This document shows positions 7,677 through 17,522 of a stretch of 46,606 bases of DNA, one piece after another. Made by a program: the position numbers and the translations under genes. Numbering within the stretch: position 1 is the stretch's first letter; the number at the start of each line of letters is the position of its first letter. This DNA comes from Myxococcales bacterium (GTDB lineage Bacteria; Myxococcota_A; Polyangia; Polyangiales; Polyangiaceae): NCBI GenBank assembly GCA_021847645.1, contig JAJZQG010000040.1:1-46606 (forward strand), given 5' to 3'. The notes beneath the pieces are model-generated. The model ran no database searches. It had not been told where the DNA came from and saw only the letters and a program-made list of their open reading frames with translations.

Positions 7677-8819
7677 ATGAGCGATTTTGAAAAGGACACA
7701 GTCCACCTCGTTCGGCTTGCCCTCGAGGGCAGGCAAGACGACGTGGCCGCCCTCTCACGGCGTGTGCTTCGCGCTGTGGCAGCGCGACGCCCCGATCTCG
7801 CCTCCGCTGCGAACGGGGTGCTCGAGGCTGTTGCGGCCGCCCCTACTCGAGCCGCCCAGCAGCCGCTGCCGGTGGATCTCGACAGCCGTCTCGAATTGCT
7901 TCGTCGTGAGCAGGTACCCGAGCTTGCCATCGAGCCCACATGGGCATCATCGGTGCGTGATCAGTTGGTGGCGGTGATCCACGAACGCGAGCAGGAGGAT
8001 AAGCTGCTGGACGCGGGCATCGCGCCAACGCGGTCGTTGCTTTTTGTCGGGGCGCCCGGAGTTGGGAAGACTCTGGCAGCTAGATGGCTCGCGGCGCACA
8101 CGAAGCGCCCGCTGATGACCCTCGATCTCGCAGCCGTGATGAGCAGCTTTCTCGGCCGCACAGGCAACAACATCCGCGTGGTACTCGACTTCGCTCGACG
8201 CACCCCCTCCCTCCTCTTGCTCGACGAGTTCGACGCCATCGCTAAGCGACGCGACGACGCAACCGAGGTGGGAGAGCTGAAGAGGCTTGTGACTGTTCTG
8301 CTTCAGGCAGTCGATGACTGGCCTACAAGCGGGATCCTCGTCGCGGCGACGAATCACCCAGAGCTGCTCGATCCAGCCGTGTGGCGGCGCTTCGATCGTA
8401 TCGTCGAGTTCCCGCACCCAAACATCGATGAGATTGCTGCGGTTATCCGCCAACTCGTTGGATCGGAGGACGCGCTGCAGGACGTTATCTCGCTCCTCGC
8501 GGCGCTGCTTCAGGGGCTCTCGTTCGCCGACGTCGTCCGCATCGTGACCGCCGCGCGTAGATCGGCGATCGTGAGAGGGACATCGACGGCGCTCGCGCTC
8601 GAGGCTGTGGTTTCGGACTTGTCTGAGAAGGCTGATCTCGACACGAGGCTTCGCGTTGCCGCCTGGCTCGGGTCAACCGGCAAGTCCCAACGCGAGGTCG
8701 CGGCCCTCACGGGGCTCTCGCGGGACACGCTGCGTAAGCACCTCGGCGGCGCGTCAGCTTCGACAGCGAAGCCGGCGCAGCGTTTGAAGGCAGGAATTCG
8801 TCGAAAGGAGCGAACCTGA
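7677..8819 (+). CDS. AAA ATPase with C-terminal HTH, IetA-like defence protein
   Basis: A 380-residue AAA+ ATPase. Walker A GAPGVGKT is at 125-132, Walker B LLLLDEFD at 179-186, sensor-1 N226 in AATNHP, and candidate arginine fingers lie in DPAVWRRFDR. The C-terminus holds a helix-turn-helix, KSQREVAALTGLSRDTLRKHL (about 336-356). The first ~115 residues are helical. Its TGA overlaps the ATG of the subtilisin-like protease (TGATG), so the two are translated together. Adjacent AAA ATPase and subtilisin-like genes make up IetAS, a system reported to inhibit T-even phages, in which the ATPase is thought to control the protease. The pairing is seen; the antiphage role is inferred from that family. 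Confidence 0.85.
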   Translation: MSDFEKDTVHLVRLALEGRQDDVAALSRRVLRAVAARRPDLASAANGVLEAVAAAPTRAAQQPLPVDLDSRLELLRREQVPELAIEPTWASSVRDQLVAVIHEREQEDKLLDAGIAPTRSLLFVGAPGVGKTLAARWLAAHTKRPLMTLDLAAVMSSFLGRTGNNIRVVLDFARRTPSLLLLDEFDAIAKRRDDATEVGELKRLVTVLLQAVDDWPTSGILVAATNHPELLDPAVWRRFDRIVEFPHPNIDEIAAVIRQLVGSEDALQDVISLLAALLQGLSFADVVRIVTAARRSAIVRGTSTALALEAVVSDLSEKADLDTRLRVAAWLGSTGKSQREVAALTGLSRDTLRKHLGGASASTAKPAQRLKAGIRRKERT

Positions 8820-11059
8820 TGGCACGCGAACACAATTTCCTGCTCGGTCAGGGCGAGCGCCTCGTCTCCAAGGTCCAGGTTCCGAAGGCGGGCGGCGACA
8901 AGAACCTGCCTTATGACCTCCGATCCGCGAAAGCGAGGATTGCCCAGCGCCTTACGCGAGTAACCGCTCAGATTGCACGGCTGCCCGACGATGCCTGTCC
9001 ACGCGGCGAAGTCGTCGCCGTCGTCACACTGCATCCTCGTTTTCTCTCGAAGAGCGATTACCCGAGCGACTTGTTCTCGGCAGTCGGTCTCCGTGCGGTT
9101 GGAAGCCGCTCGCGCACCATCAGGCCGGAAAAGTGGGGCATCGAAAAGCACGGCGAGGACGCCGTGACCGAGGACATCTTCGTTGCTGGCGACAAGCTAG
9201 CCTTCCACCGCTGGGCGAACTCCGTTAAGCGTTGGACCGAGCACACGAAGGGCGCCGCGTCCCTGAGCCATATCGAGGATCTGAACGCCTTCGATGCCAA
9301 GGCGAAACTTCGCGGAATCCCTGAGACAAAGGGCGGTCTGTTTGAGATCGTCCTTCATAACTCCGGTAGCCACGCAGTCGTTGACGCTTTCATCAAGTAC
9401 GCCCAGGCGCACGGCGGCGAGCCGCTCATCGCGCGTCGCCGCGACGTCCAGGGACTGACGTTCATCCCCGTCCGGATCGATCCGCACCTCGCGGAGGATA
9501 TCGCGCGGTTCTCCTTCGTGCGCGTCGCCAGGGGGATGCCGAGCCTTCGTCCGTTCCGCCCAGAAATCGTGCGCGGGGTGGCGGGCTTCGACGTCGCGCT
9601 GCCGAAGGACGGCCCGTTGGACGCTGCGTCGCGCGCGGTGATCTTCGATGGAGGTCTGCCGACGCGCGCGAAGAAGGCGTTGGCACCGTGGGCTACGCTC
9701 GTCGAGCCCGCTGGACTCGGACCCGCCGTGCCGCAGTTCGAAGAGCACGGGCTCGGTGTCACGACCGCGTTCCTCTTCGGTCCGCTACTCGCGGGCCAGG
9801 CGCTGGCCACTCCGCTCTGCGCCGTTGACCACGTGCGCGTCCTCGATGACAAAACGGGCAACGCAAAAGACCCGGATTGTTACGACGTCCTCGACCGGAT
9901 CGTCGGTTACCTCGAACGGAACTCGGGGCGCTATTCGTACGTAAACATCAGCCTCGGACCTTCGCTCGCCGTCGATGACGACGAGGTCACCTTGTGGACC
10001 GCGACGCTCGACAAGCTCTTCGCCCATGGCCGGTGCGTGACGACCGTAGCCGCTGGCAATGACGGCGAACGCGACGCCGCCACTGGGCTCAATCGGATCC
10101 AGCCGCCGGCCGACGGCGTGAACGTGCTGTCTGTCGGGTCTGCCGACCGGCGCGGCTCGGCTTGGCAGCGCGCCGCGTACAGCTGTGTCGGCCCTGGCCG
10201 TAGCCCCGGTATCGTGAAGCCCGACGGCCTCGCCTTCGGGGGCTCCGATCAAGAACTGTTCGGTGTGCTCACTCCGCAGCTTCGTGGAGGCCACACGCAG
10301 GGCACCTCCTTCGCGGCGCCGTTCGCGCTGCGCTCGGCGGCATCGATCGGAGCGCAGCTCGGAAGCCGCCTGGGGCCGCTGGCCGTTCGAGCCCTCCTCA
10401 TCCACCGTGCGCACTGCGACGAGGACCACGACCTAGATCAAGTCGGCTGGGGGCGTTTCGAGGCCGATCCGCTTCAACTCGTTACCTGCGATGACGATGA
10501 AACACTGGTCGTATTCCAGGGGAACCTGCCAGTCGGCGAGCATCTCCGAGCTCCGATCCCGATTCGCAACGTGGAGCTAACGGGCGACATCCTCCTGGCG
10601 GCTAGCCTCGTGATAGCGCCTGAAGTCGATCCAGAACACGCCAGCACGTACACGCGGAGCGGGCTCGAGGTTGCGTTCCGGCCCCACAGTGGAAGGTTCG
10701 CAAAGCCCAAGGAGGGCGGAAAGCAGGCGAAGCACCCCAAGACCCGGTCTTTCTTCTCGGCTGCGAACCTCTACGGCCAGCCCGAATCGGTTCTGCGTGA
10801 GGACGGACACAAGTGGGAGCCTTGCCTTCACCACGAGGAGCGCCTGCGCTCGAAGTCGCTATCCGACCCTTGTTTCGACATCTATTACCACCACCGCGAA
10901 GGTGGCATGAAGGTCGCTGATCCACAGCCGATTCCGTACGCGTTCGTCGTGAGCTTGAAAGCGGCGAAGGTACCCGACCTTTACAACCAGGTGGTGCGGG
11001 CCTACGCGAACCAGCTCGTCCCGCTCCGGCCGCAGACGCGCATCCAACTCCGCACCTAG
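8819..11059 (+). CDS. Subtilisin-like (S8) serine protease, IetS-like
   Basis: A 746-residue protease with no signal peptide or membrane segment, so it should act in the cytoplasm. The N-terminal ~265 residues are a non-catalytic domain. The S8 core carries a complete apparent triad: Asp277 (AVIFDGG), His310 (FEEHGLGV) and Ser497 (HTQGTSFAAP), with the oxyanion Asn in VAAGNDGE. About 200 residues follow the core. The start is well placed: AAAGGAG before the ATG, which overlaps the ATPase stop by 1 nt. By analogy with IetAS, phage infection is expected to unleash the protease through the ATPase. The next gene, a helicase-nuclease, starts 26 bp downstream and may belong to the same operon. Confidence 0.85.
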   Translation: MAREHNFLLGQGERLVSKVQVPKAGGDKNLPYDLRSAKARIAQRLTRVTAQIARLPDDACPRGEVVAVVTLHPRFLSKSDYPSDLFSAVGLRAVGSRSRTIRPEKWGIEKHGEDAVTEDIFVAGDKLAFHRWANSVKRWTEHTKGAASLSHIEDLNAFDAKAKLRGIPETKGGLFEIVLHNSGSHAVVDAFIKYAQAHGGEPLIARRRDVQGLTFIPVRIDPHLAEDIARFSFVRVARGMPSLRPFRPEIVRGVAGFDVALPKDGPLDAASRAVIFDGGLPTRAKKALAPWATLVEPAGLGPAVPQFEEHGLGVTTAFLFGPLLAGQALATPLCAVDHVRVLDDKTGNAKDPDCYDVLDRIVGYLERNSGRYSYVNISLGPSLAVDDDEVTLWTATLDKLFAHGRCVTTVAAGNDGERDAATGLNRIQPPADGVNVLSVGSADRRGSAWQRAAYSCVGPGRSPGIVKPDGLAFGGSDQELFGVLTPQLRGGHTQGTSFAAPFALRSAASIGAQLGSRLGPLAVRALLIHRAHCDEDHDLDQVGWGRFEADPLQLVTCDDDETLVVFQGNLPVGEHLRAPIPIRNVELTGDILLAASLVIAPEVDPEHASTYTRSGLEVAFRPHSGRFAKPKEGGKQAKHPKTRSFFSAANLYGQPESVLREDGHKWEPCLHHEERLRSKSLSDPCFDIYYHHREGGMKVADPQPIPYAFVVSLKAAKVPDLYNQVVRAYANQLVPLRPQTRIQLRT

Positions 11060-11085
11060 CCCGATGGTGTCCGAGGTACGTTCCC

Positions 11086-13581
11086 ATGGTTGACTTTGGA
11101 AAACTCCTACGAGCTCGCCCGGCAACGCGAGAGTTTGACCCGCTCCGGATTTTCGAGTCGCTTGACCGAAAAGGCTCCCACGCTACGTTGCGCCCTGCCC
11201 AAATCCGCGCACTGGAGCTGATCCACGCGCGACGCGCCGAACGGGACCTGATCTTGAAGATGCCTACCGGCCTGGGAAAGAGCGCGGTTGGGTTGCTCTT
11301 CCTCCAGTCACACATGGCGGCGTCCGGTCGCGGAACCGTCTTTTTGTGCCCCACCATTCAGCTTGTCAACCAAACGCTTGAGGAGGCTACGCGCCTCGGG
11401 GTGAATGCCCACGCCTACCCGGGGGGTCAATCACATCCACATCCCGACTGCGTGGGAGGTCGCGCAGTCACCGTCTGCACGTACGACAAGCTCTTCAACG
11501 GGTTGAGCACTTTCGAGCGCGCCGACGTTTCCTTCGTGCCGGAGGCGATCGTCTGCGACGACGCTCACGCAGGCGTTGAAGAGGTTCTGAACGCTTTTAC
11601 CCTGCGGGTCGACAGCGGAGAGCTCTTCGATTCACTGCGAATGCTCTGCGTCGATGCATGCCGGTCCCGCGAGCCATCGAAATGGGACGACATTCTCGCC
11701 GGACACCCGGGTGTAGCGGCAGAAGTGCCTCATTGGCTGTGGCGCCAGCTCATAGATCGCGCCACCGAGGCGATCCAACAGCATGCCGCTGAGAACCAGG
11801 TGAAGTTCGTATGGCCCAGGCTGCGGGACTACCTCCATTGGACCCGAGTAGTGGTATCAAGCGCTGCTGTCGAAGTATCCCCATTACTCCCTTTGGTTGA
11901 TGCCGTTCCCACTTTCGCACAGGCGAAGCACAGGCTGTTCGCCTCTGCGACTCTGGCCGACGATTCGGTGCTTGTGCGTTCTCTCGGCTGCTGTGCAGAC
12001 TCAGCCAAGGTGCCAGTGTCAGTCGGCAGCGACTCCCCTCCAGGAGAGCGCTTGGTGTTGGTCCCTTCGTTGATTGATCCAGCCCTCGGACGCGACTGGG
12101 TGATCCGCTGGGCAACTGACGTTTGCCGTCAGCACGCCGTTGTAGCCTTGTGCCCGTCCGCTAGGTTGGCGCAAGACTGGGTGAGGGCTGGAGCGGAATT
12201 TGGAATGGGCGACACCGTCGAAGGCGTCGTCGCCAGACTCAGATCGGGCGCTTCGAGGTTTGCGGTGTTGGCGCAGCGCTACGATGGTGTGGACCTCCCC
12301 GATGATGCTTGCCGAGTCCTCGTACTTGACGGGTTGCCACATGGCGAGTCTGCAACTGACCTTCGCGACCGATCGCGGACGAGGGCGGTTGGGGGACCTC
12401 GCGGACGAACGATGTATCGCATCGAACAAGGACTTGGGCGGGCGGTGCGATCACCAGCGGACTTCGCAGTTGCCATTTTGGCTGGCCCCGAGTTGGCGTC
12501 GTTCGTTTCCAATGCGGACGTTGCGAAGTCCTTTGGGCGAGATCTTCAGCTTCAGCTCGATGTCGCGAGAGAGCTGGCAGACATCGCCCGTTCGGAAGGT
12601 GGGGATCCCAAAGAGGCATTTGAGTCAGTGGTGGCGCCTCTTCTGCGCAGGAACCCAGCGTGGAGGAATTACTACAACGAGCGAGTGCGCAAGGAGCTAG
12701 TTACATTCGACTCCACTCCAGATGCTGCCCAGATCGAGCTGGCGAGACTTGAACGCGAGGCGTTTGCGAAAGCGTCTTTGGGGGAGATCGACGCTGCGGC
12801 TCGCCAACTGTCCTCGACGGTAGCAAATGCCGAAATCCCTGAGAAGCGAGCCGAGCTTCTAGAGATGAAGGCGCGTTGTCTCTGGCCTCAAGACCCGGGG
12901 GAAGCAATGCGTGTCCAGGCGGCAGCCTACGCCGAGTCACGTGGCGTGGCTCGGCCACCAGAGGGCATCGCCCTGCGCCCAGCCACGGATCGGGATGCGG
13001 CGACGCGACTCATCGCGCTCCGCCAGCGACACGCGTCCGGGAATGGGCTAATCGCCGAGTTTGACGTTCTCAGCAACTTGCTCACCTTCGATTTACCTTC
13101 CTCGAGGTTCGAGGAGGCCATACAGCGTCTCGGGGAATTTCTCGGTGCGGAATCGCGGCGTCCAGAGGCTGAGCTTGGCGAAGGGCCGGACAATCTCCTT
13201 CTGTGGGCGGGCTTGGCGATCGTTGTTGAGTGCAAGAATGAAGCTCGCTACCAGGCAATCCCGAAGAAGGACGCTGAGCAGCTCCTGCATAGCGTGCAAT
13301 GGTATCGGTCTCGGGGAACGGGTTCGAACGGCACCATTGCTCCAGTGTTCTTCGGGCCGTCAACGCGCTTCGACAAGGGTGTTCACGGTCCTGACGGGAC
13401 GCGCGTCGTCACTGCGACGGATCTCGGAGGACTCGTCGGTGCGTTGAAGCAGTTCGTCGCAAGACTCGCATCGCGGGCGGCCGCAGACTGGACCAACGAC
13501 GAAGTGTACCGATTGCTGGCGGACCACCAACTCAACGGCAAACAGCTTATCAGTTCGTTCTCATCCGCAGTCGTTGCGTAG
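11086..13581 (+). CDS. SF2 DEAD/DEAH-type helicase fused to a PD-(D/E)XK-like nuclease domain
   Basis: An 831-residue protein. Helicase motifs: Walker A MPTGLGKS (59-66); motif Ia FLCPTIQLVNQ; motif II as DDAH (158-161) instead of DEAH; a Rad3-like second lobe with VLAQRYDGVDLPDDACRVLVLDGLP; and motif VI MYRIEQGLGRAVRS. After a helical middle (about 500-640), the C-terminal ~150 residues contain GPDNLL (D702) and VVECKNE (E715-x-K717), spaced like the D...ExK core of restriction-type nucleases. A helicase fused to such a nuclease would unwind and cut DNA. It starts 26 bp after the IetS-like gene on the same strand. IetAS is described as two genes, so this may be an extra component or a separate stand-alone defence gene. 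The nuclease call rests on motif spacing only. Confidence 0.75.
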   Translation: MVDFGKLLRARPATREFDPLRIFESLDRKGSHATLRPAQIRALELIHARRAERDLILKMPTGLGKSAVGLLFLQSHMAASGRGTVFLCPTIQLVNQTLEEATRLGVNAHAYPGGQSHPHPDCVGGRAVTVCTYDKLFNGLSTFERADVSFVPEAIVCDDAHAGVEEVLNAFTLRVDSGELFDSLRMLCVDACRSREPSKWDDILAGHPGVAAEVPHWLWRQLIDRATEAIQQHAAENQVKFVWPRLRDYLHWTRVVVSSAAVEVSPLLPLVDAVPTFAQAKHRLFASATLADDSVLVRSLGCCADSAKVPVSVGSDSPPGERLVLVPSLIDPALGRDWVIRWATDVCRQHAVVALCPSARLAQDWVRAGAEFGMGDTVEGVVARLRSGASRFAVLAQRYDGVDLPDDACRVLVLDGLPHGESATDLRDRSRTRAVGGPRGRTMYRIEQGLGRAVRSPADFAVAILAGPELASFVSNADVAKSFGRDLQLQLDVARELADIARSEGGDPKEAFESVVAPLLRRNPAWRNYYNERVRKELVTFDSTPDAAQIELARLEREAFAKASLGEIDAAARQLSSTVANAEIPEKRAELLEMKARCLWPQDPGEAMRVQAAAYAESRGVARPPEGIALRPATDRDAATRLIALRQRHASGNGLIAEFDVLSNLLTFDLPSSRFEEAIQRLGEFLGAESRRPEAELGEGPDNLLLWAGLAIVVECKNEARYQAIPKKDAEQLLHSVQWYRSRGTGSNGTIAPVFFGPSTRFDKGVHGPDGTRVVTATDLGGLVGALKQFVARLASRAAADWTNDEVYRLLADHQLNGKQLISSFSSAVVA

Positions 13582-13599
13582 GACGGTCGCGCCGTTCCG

Positions 13600-13974
13600 G
13601 TGTCTGCGCTTGGTCACCCTCGCGCCGACATCCAGCGCGCGATCGACGATCGACTGAGGCAGGTGACCGACTGCGATCCTTCAGACCGTGACCGACTTTA
13701 TGCCGCTCTTGCCTGCCGGGACCGGCTCGGGTACGTTGCTCACGTGACCGCGGAACGCAAAGCTTCGAAACGCGTAACTGAGCCGTGGGCGTCGGTCGAT
13801 GATGTCGCGCAACATCTTGGAGTCGCGAAGGATTCGATCTATCGGTGGATCGATCGGCGTGGGCTGCCAGCGCACCGAGTTGGCCGCCTCTGGAAGTTCA
13901 AGCTTTCGGAGGTCGACGAGTGGGTGCGCGCCGGAGGGGCGGACGGTGATGGAGGACGAGGCGATGCGCGCTGA
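13600..13974 (+). CDS. Excisionase-family HTH DNA-binding protein
   Basis: A 124-residue protein from a GTG start; a second GTG at 13744 would give a shorter form. Residues ~60-112 form a MerR/excisionase-type helix-turn-helix: WASVDDVAQHLGVAKDSIYRWIDRRGLPAHRVGRLWKFKLSEVDEWV. The first ~45 residues are charged and helical (RADIQRAIDDRLRQVTDCDPSDRDRLYAALACRDRLGY). It lies 18 bp after the helicase-nuclease and 60 bp before the SNF2 helicase. Similar small HTH proteins often head restriction-like defence operons, so it probably regulates the Hma-like set downstream. Which start is used is uncertain. Confidence 0.7.
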   Translation: MSALGHPRADIQRAIDDRLRQVTDCDPSDRDRLYAALACRDRLGYVAHVTAERKASKRVTEPWASVDDVAQHLGVAKDSIYRWIDRRGLPAHRVGRLWKFKLSEVDEWVRAGGADGDGGRGDAR

Positions 13975-14034
13975 CGTGTCTTGGAAGTGCCTGCGCGATG
14001 CTTGCGCCCGAGCGGCGCGAGCTCGGGGGCTGTG

Positions 14035-17000
14035 ATGAAACTCGAGGAAATCCAGGTCGACACCCACGTCACCGGCATCGAGCCCTCCGCCGCCGTGAAG
14101 GTGCTCTACGTCAAGAAGGCTGGCGACGCCGTCGACGTCACCTACGAGCTGCTCAGCGGGCAGGTGCTCAAGAAGACGCTTTTCCGCGCCGATGAGGCGA
14201 AGCTCGCCGTCGCAAGCCAGGGTCGCGTGTGGACGTTCGACGCTAGGCCCGACGCCTTCAAGCTCGCCGCCGAGGCCACGCGCATCAAGCTCGCACACCT
14301 GTTCGATCCGATGATGGCGGTCCACACGTCCGACGTGGAGCCGCTCCCGCATCAGATCTCGGCGGTCTACGAGGCGATGCTGCCGCGACAGCCGCTGCGC
14401 TTCGTCCTCGCCGACGACCCCGGCGCTGGCAAGACGATCATGGCGGGCCTGCTGATCCGCGAGCTGACGCTGCGGGGTGACCTCGACCGGTGCCTCATCG
14501 TCGCGCCGGGAAGTCTCGTCGAGCAGTGGCAAACCGAGCTGTCGGAGAAGTTCGGGCTACGCTTCGACCTGCTCACCAACGCCCTCGTGGAGTCCACCGC
14601 CACCGGCAACGCCTTCGTCGAGCACAACCGCATCATCGCGCGCCTCGATCAGCTTTCGCGCAAGGAGGACTGGCACACGAAGATGATGGCCGAAAGCGCC
14701 CGCTGGGATCTCGTCATCATCGACGAGGCCCACAAAATGGCGGCGCACTACTCGGGAAAAGAGCTGCGCACCACGCAGCGGTTCGACCTGGGCCAGCTCA
14801 TCGGCAACCCGGAACGCACGCGCAACCTGCTGCTCATGACCGCCACGCCCCACAACGGTCACGAGGACGACTTCCAGGCGTGGCTCACGCTCGTCGATCA
14901 GGACCGCTTCCACGGCAAGGCCAAGAAGAAGGCCGAACCGCGCGAGGTCGACGACATCATGCGCCGCATGGTCAAGGAAGACCTGATCAAGTTCGACGGC
15001 ACGAAGCTCTTCCCCGAGCGCCGTGCGGACACGGTCAGGTACACGCTGTCGCCTGCGGAGCAGGATCTCTACGAGCGGGTTACCGCCTACGTCCGCACCG
15101 AGATGGGGAACGCGGAGCACCTTGACGGCAAGAAGAAGGGCATGGTCGGCTTTGCGCTGACGATCCTTCAGCGGCGCCTCGCCTCGTCGCCGAACGCCAT
15201 CGCCCAATCCCTCCGGCGCAGGCGCGAAAAGCTCCAGGACCGCCTCGACCGTCTCAAGAACCCGGCCCCCAAGAAGGCTGGCTCGGCCTGGGAGGACTAC
15301 GACCCCGACGACCTCGACGAAGATCTCACGGCGGAAGAGCTGGAGGAGATCGAAGAAGAGCTGGTCGATGAGGCGACGGCGGCCAAGACGATCCCCGAAC
15401 TCCAGGGCGAGATCGAACTGCTGAAGGGGCTCGAGCGACAGGCCCAGGACGTCGTGAAGAGCGGCGTCGACCGCAAATGGGACGAACTGTCGAAAATTCT
15501 CCAGTACGACGCGCCCGAGATGTTCCTGCCCGGCGGCCGTCGCCGGAAGATGATCATCTTTACCGAGCACAAGGACACACTCGATTACCTCAAGAAGAAG
15601 ATCGCCGGGGTCATGGGCAATCCCGCCAGGGTGATTGAGATTCACGGCGGCACGCGGCGCGAGGATCGCATCAAGGCGCAGGAGGAGTTCAGGCAGAACC
15701 CCGAGGTCGTCATTCTCGTAGCCACCGACGCGGCAGGCGAAGGCATGAACCTTCAGGTCGCGAACCTGATGGTCAATTACGACCTACCGTGGAATCCCAA
15801 CCGCATTGAGCAGCGCTTCGGCCGTATTCACCGCATCGGCCAGACCGAGGTCTGTCGGCTGTGGAACCTGGTCGCCAATGGAACCCGGGAGGGCGAGGTC
15901 TTCGAACGCCTCTTCGCCAAGCTCGAAGAGGAGCGCAAGGCCCTGGGCGGCAAGGTGTTCGACATCCTCGGGCAGTCCTTCGACGACAAGCCCCTGAAGG
16001 AGCTGCTCATCGAGGCTATCCGCTACGGCGAAAGCCAGGAAGTACGCGACCGCCTGTTCCAGAAGGTCGAAGGCGCGCTCGATCGAAAGCACCTCCAGGA
16101 CATCATCGACCGAAACGCCCTCACGGCGGACGTGTTCTCGCAGGAGCGCCTCTACATGGTGAAAGACGCCATGGAGAAGGCCGAAGCCAAGAAGCTCCAG
16201 CCCTTCTACCTGCGGCGGTTCGTGGTCGAGTCCCTGGGGCGGCACGGCGGGGAGCTGCGGGAGCGCGAGCAGGGACGCTACGAAATCAAGCACGTCCCGG
16301 CAACGGTGCGGCGCAAGCACGCAGTCGAAGGCGGGCGGCGGCCGGTGCTCGAGCGCTACGAACGAATCACCTTCGACCGGCACCTGATGCGTATCCTGCA
16401 CAAGCCCTTTGCGGACCTCGTGCACCCCGCGCACCCACTGATGTCGGCCCTCGTGGATCTGGTCCTGGCCGAAGACGAGGGTGCGCTTCACGCGGGGACC
16501 GTGCTTGTCGACCCCACGGATCCGGGCACGACGCCCCGGCTCATGTTCATGATCGACCATGGGATCCGAGAGGGGACGGCCATGACGCGGCTCGTTTCCC
16601 GGAAGATGCAATTCGTCGAGATCGGCCCGGATGGGTCAGCCCGGCATGCAGGCGCCGCGCCCTACCTGAGCTACGACACCCCGTCCGGCGAGCACAAGGC
16701 CCTCATCGACGGCGTCCTGACCCAGCCATGGTTGCAGGAAGATCTCTCGACCGTGGCGCTGACCTGGGCGAGCGGGCACCTCGTGCAGGAGCACTTCGAC
16801 GAGGTGAAGGCGCAGCGTACTGCGATGGTCAAGAAGACCTTGGAGGCGGTTCACGCCCGCCTCACACGCGAAGTGAACCACTGGGCAGCGCGGGCCAACG
16901 AGCTTGCTGCCGAGGTCAAGGCGGGGAAGCAGCCTCGCCTCCAACCGGAAAACGCGCGTAAGCGCGCCGAGGATCTGCGCGCCCGCCTGGCGTCCAGGAC

Positions 17001-17514
17001 CAAAGACCTTGAAGGGCAGCTCCAGTTGTCGAGCAACCCGCCGGTGATCGCGGGCTGTGCGCTGGTGTTGCCCCAGGGCATGCTCGATCAGGCGGCGGGG
17101 CGCGCTCCCAGCTTTGAAGCGGACGCCGAGGTGAGGAAGAGGGTCGAGCTGATCGCGATGCGCGCCGTCATCGAGGCCGAGGGCAAGCTCGGAAACAGGG
17201 TCAAAGACGTCAGCGCCGAGAAATGCGGCTGGGATGTCACGGCGATCACGCCGCAAGGCGCGACCCGCCACATCGAGGTCAAGGGCCGCCATGTCGACGC
17301 TGACACCGTGGCCGTCACAGCCAACGAAGTCCTCGAGGCCTTGAACCAGGGGGAGAAGTTCATCCTGGCAATCGTCCGGGTCGACGGCGAGACCGTTGAC
17401 GGGCCGCACTACATACGGACGCCGTTCTCCAAGGAACTTGAGGGGAGCGTCATCAGCGTGAACTACTCGATGAAGGACCTTCTGAAACGGGCGAAGGCGC
17501 CGGGCGTCGCGTGA
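14035..17514 (+). CDS. SNF2-family helicase with C-terminal DUF3883 (Hma-like helicase)
   Basis: A 1159-residue SF2/SNF2 DNA translocase. Walker A ADDPGAGKT (126-134), DEAH (230-233), LLMTATPHNGH motif III, then the second lobe IIFTEHKDTLDYLKKK, IHGGTRREDR, LVATDAAGEGMNLQ and NRIEQRFGRIHRIGQ. A long charged helical insert (about 385-475, KKAGSAWEDYDPDDLDEDL and onward) separates the lobes. The C-terminus holds DUF3883 around IEVKGR (about residue 1080), a module related to restriction-type nucleases. The ATG at 14035 is chosen because the family begins near MKLEEI. Its stop overlaps a GTG of the methylase frame. Helicase, DUF1156 methylase and DUF499 ATPase genes in a row match the Hma defence gene set. 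Related helicases also occur in DISARM, but no drmA/drmB-like genes are present here. Confidence 0.88.
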   Translation: MKLEEIQVDTHVTGIEPSAAVKVLYVKKAGDAVDVTYELLSGQVLKKTLFRADEAKLAVASQGRVWTFDARPDAFKLAAEATRIKLAHLFDPMMAVHTSDVEPLPHQISAVYEAMLPRQPLRFVLADDPGAGKTIMAGLLIRELTLRGDLDRCLIVAPGSLVEQWQTELSEKFGLRFDLLTNALVESTATGNAFVEHNRIIARLDQLSRKEDWHTKMMAESARWDLVIIDEAHKMAAHYSGKELRTTQRFDLGQLIGNPERTRNLLLMTATPHNGHEDDFQAWLTLVDQDRFHGKAKKKAEPREVDDIMRRMVKEDLIKFDGTKLFPERRADTVRYTLSPAEQDLYERVTAYVRTEMGNAEHLDGKKKGMVGFALTILQRRLASSPNAIAQSLRRRREKLQDRLDRLKNPAPKKAGSAWEDYDPDDLDEDLTAEELEEIEEELVDEATAAKTIPELQGEIELLKGLERQAQDVVKSGVDRKWDELSKILQYDAPEMFLPGGRRRKMIIFTEHKDTLDYLKKKIAGVMGNPARVIEIHGGTRREDRIKAQEEFRQNPEVVILVATDAAGEGMNLQVANLMVNYDLPWNPNRIEQRFGRIHRIGQTEVCRLWNLVANGTREGEVFERLFAKLEEERKALGGKVFDILGQSFDDKPLKELLIEAIRYGESQEVRDRLFQKVEGALDRKHLQDIIDRNALTADVFSQERLYMVKDAMEKAEAKKLQPFYLRRFVVESLGRHGGELREREQGRYEIKHVPATVRRKHAVEGGRRPVLERYERITFDRHLMRILHKPFADLVHPAHPLMSALVDLVLAEDEGALHAGTVLVDPTDPGTTPRLMFMIDHGIREGTAMTRLVSRKMQFVEIGPDGSARHAGAAPYLSYDTPSGEHKALIDGVLTQPWLQEDLSTVALTWASGHLVQEHFDEVKAQRTAMVKKTLEAVHARLTREVNHWAARANELAAEVKAGKQPRLQPENARKRAEDLRARLASRTKDLEGQLQLSSNPPVIAGCALVLPQGMLDQAAGRAPSFEADAEVRKRVELIAMRAVIEAEGKLGNRVKDVSAEKCGWDVTAITPQGATRHIEVKGRHVDADTVAVTANEVLEALNQGEKFILAIVRVDGETVDGPHYIRTPFSKELEGSVISVNYSMKDLLKRAKAPGVA

Positions 17515-17522
17515 GGAATCCA

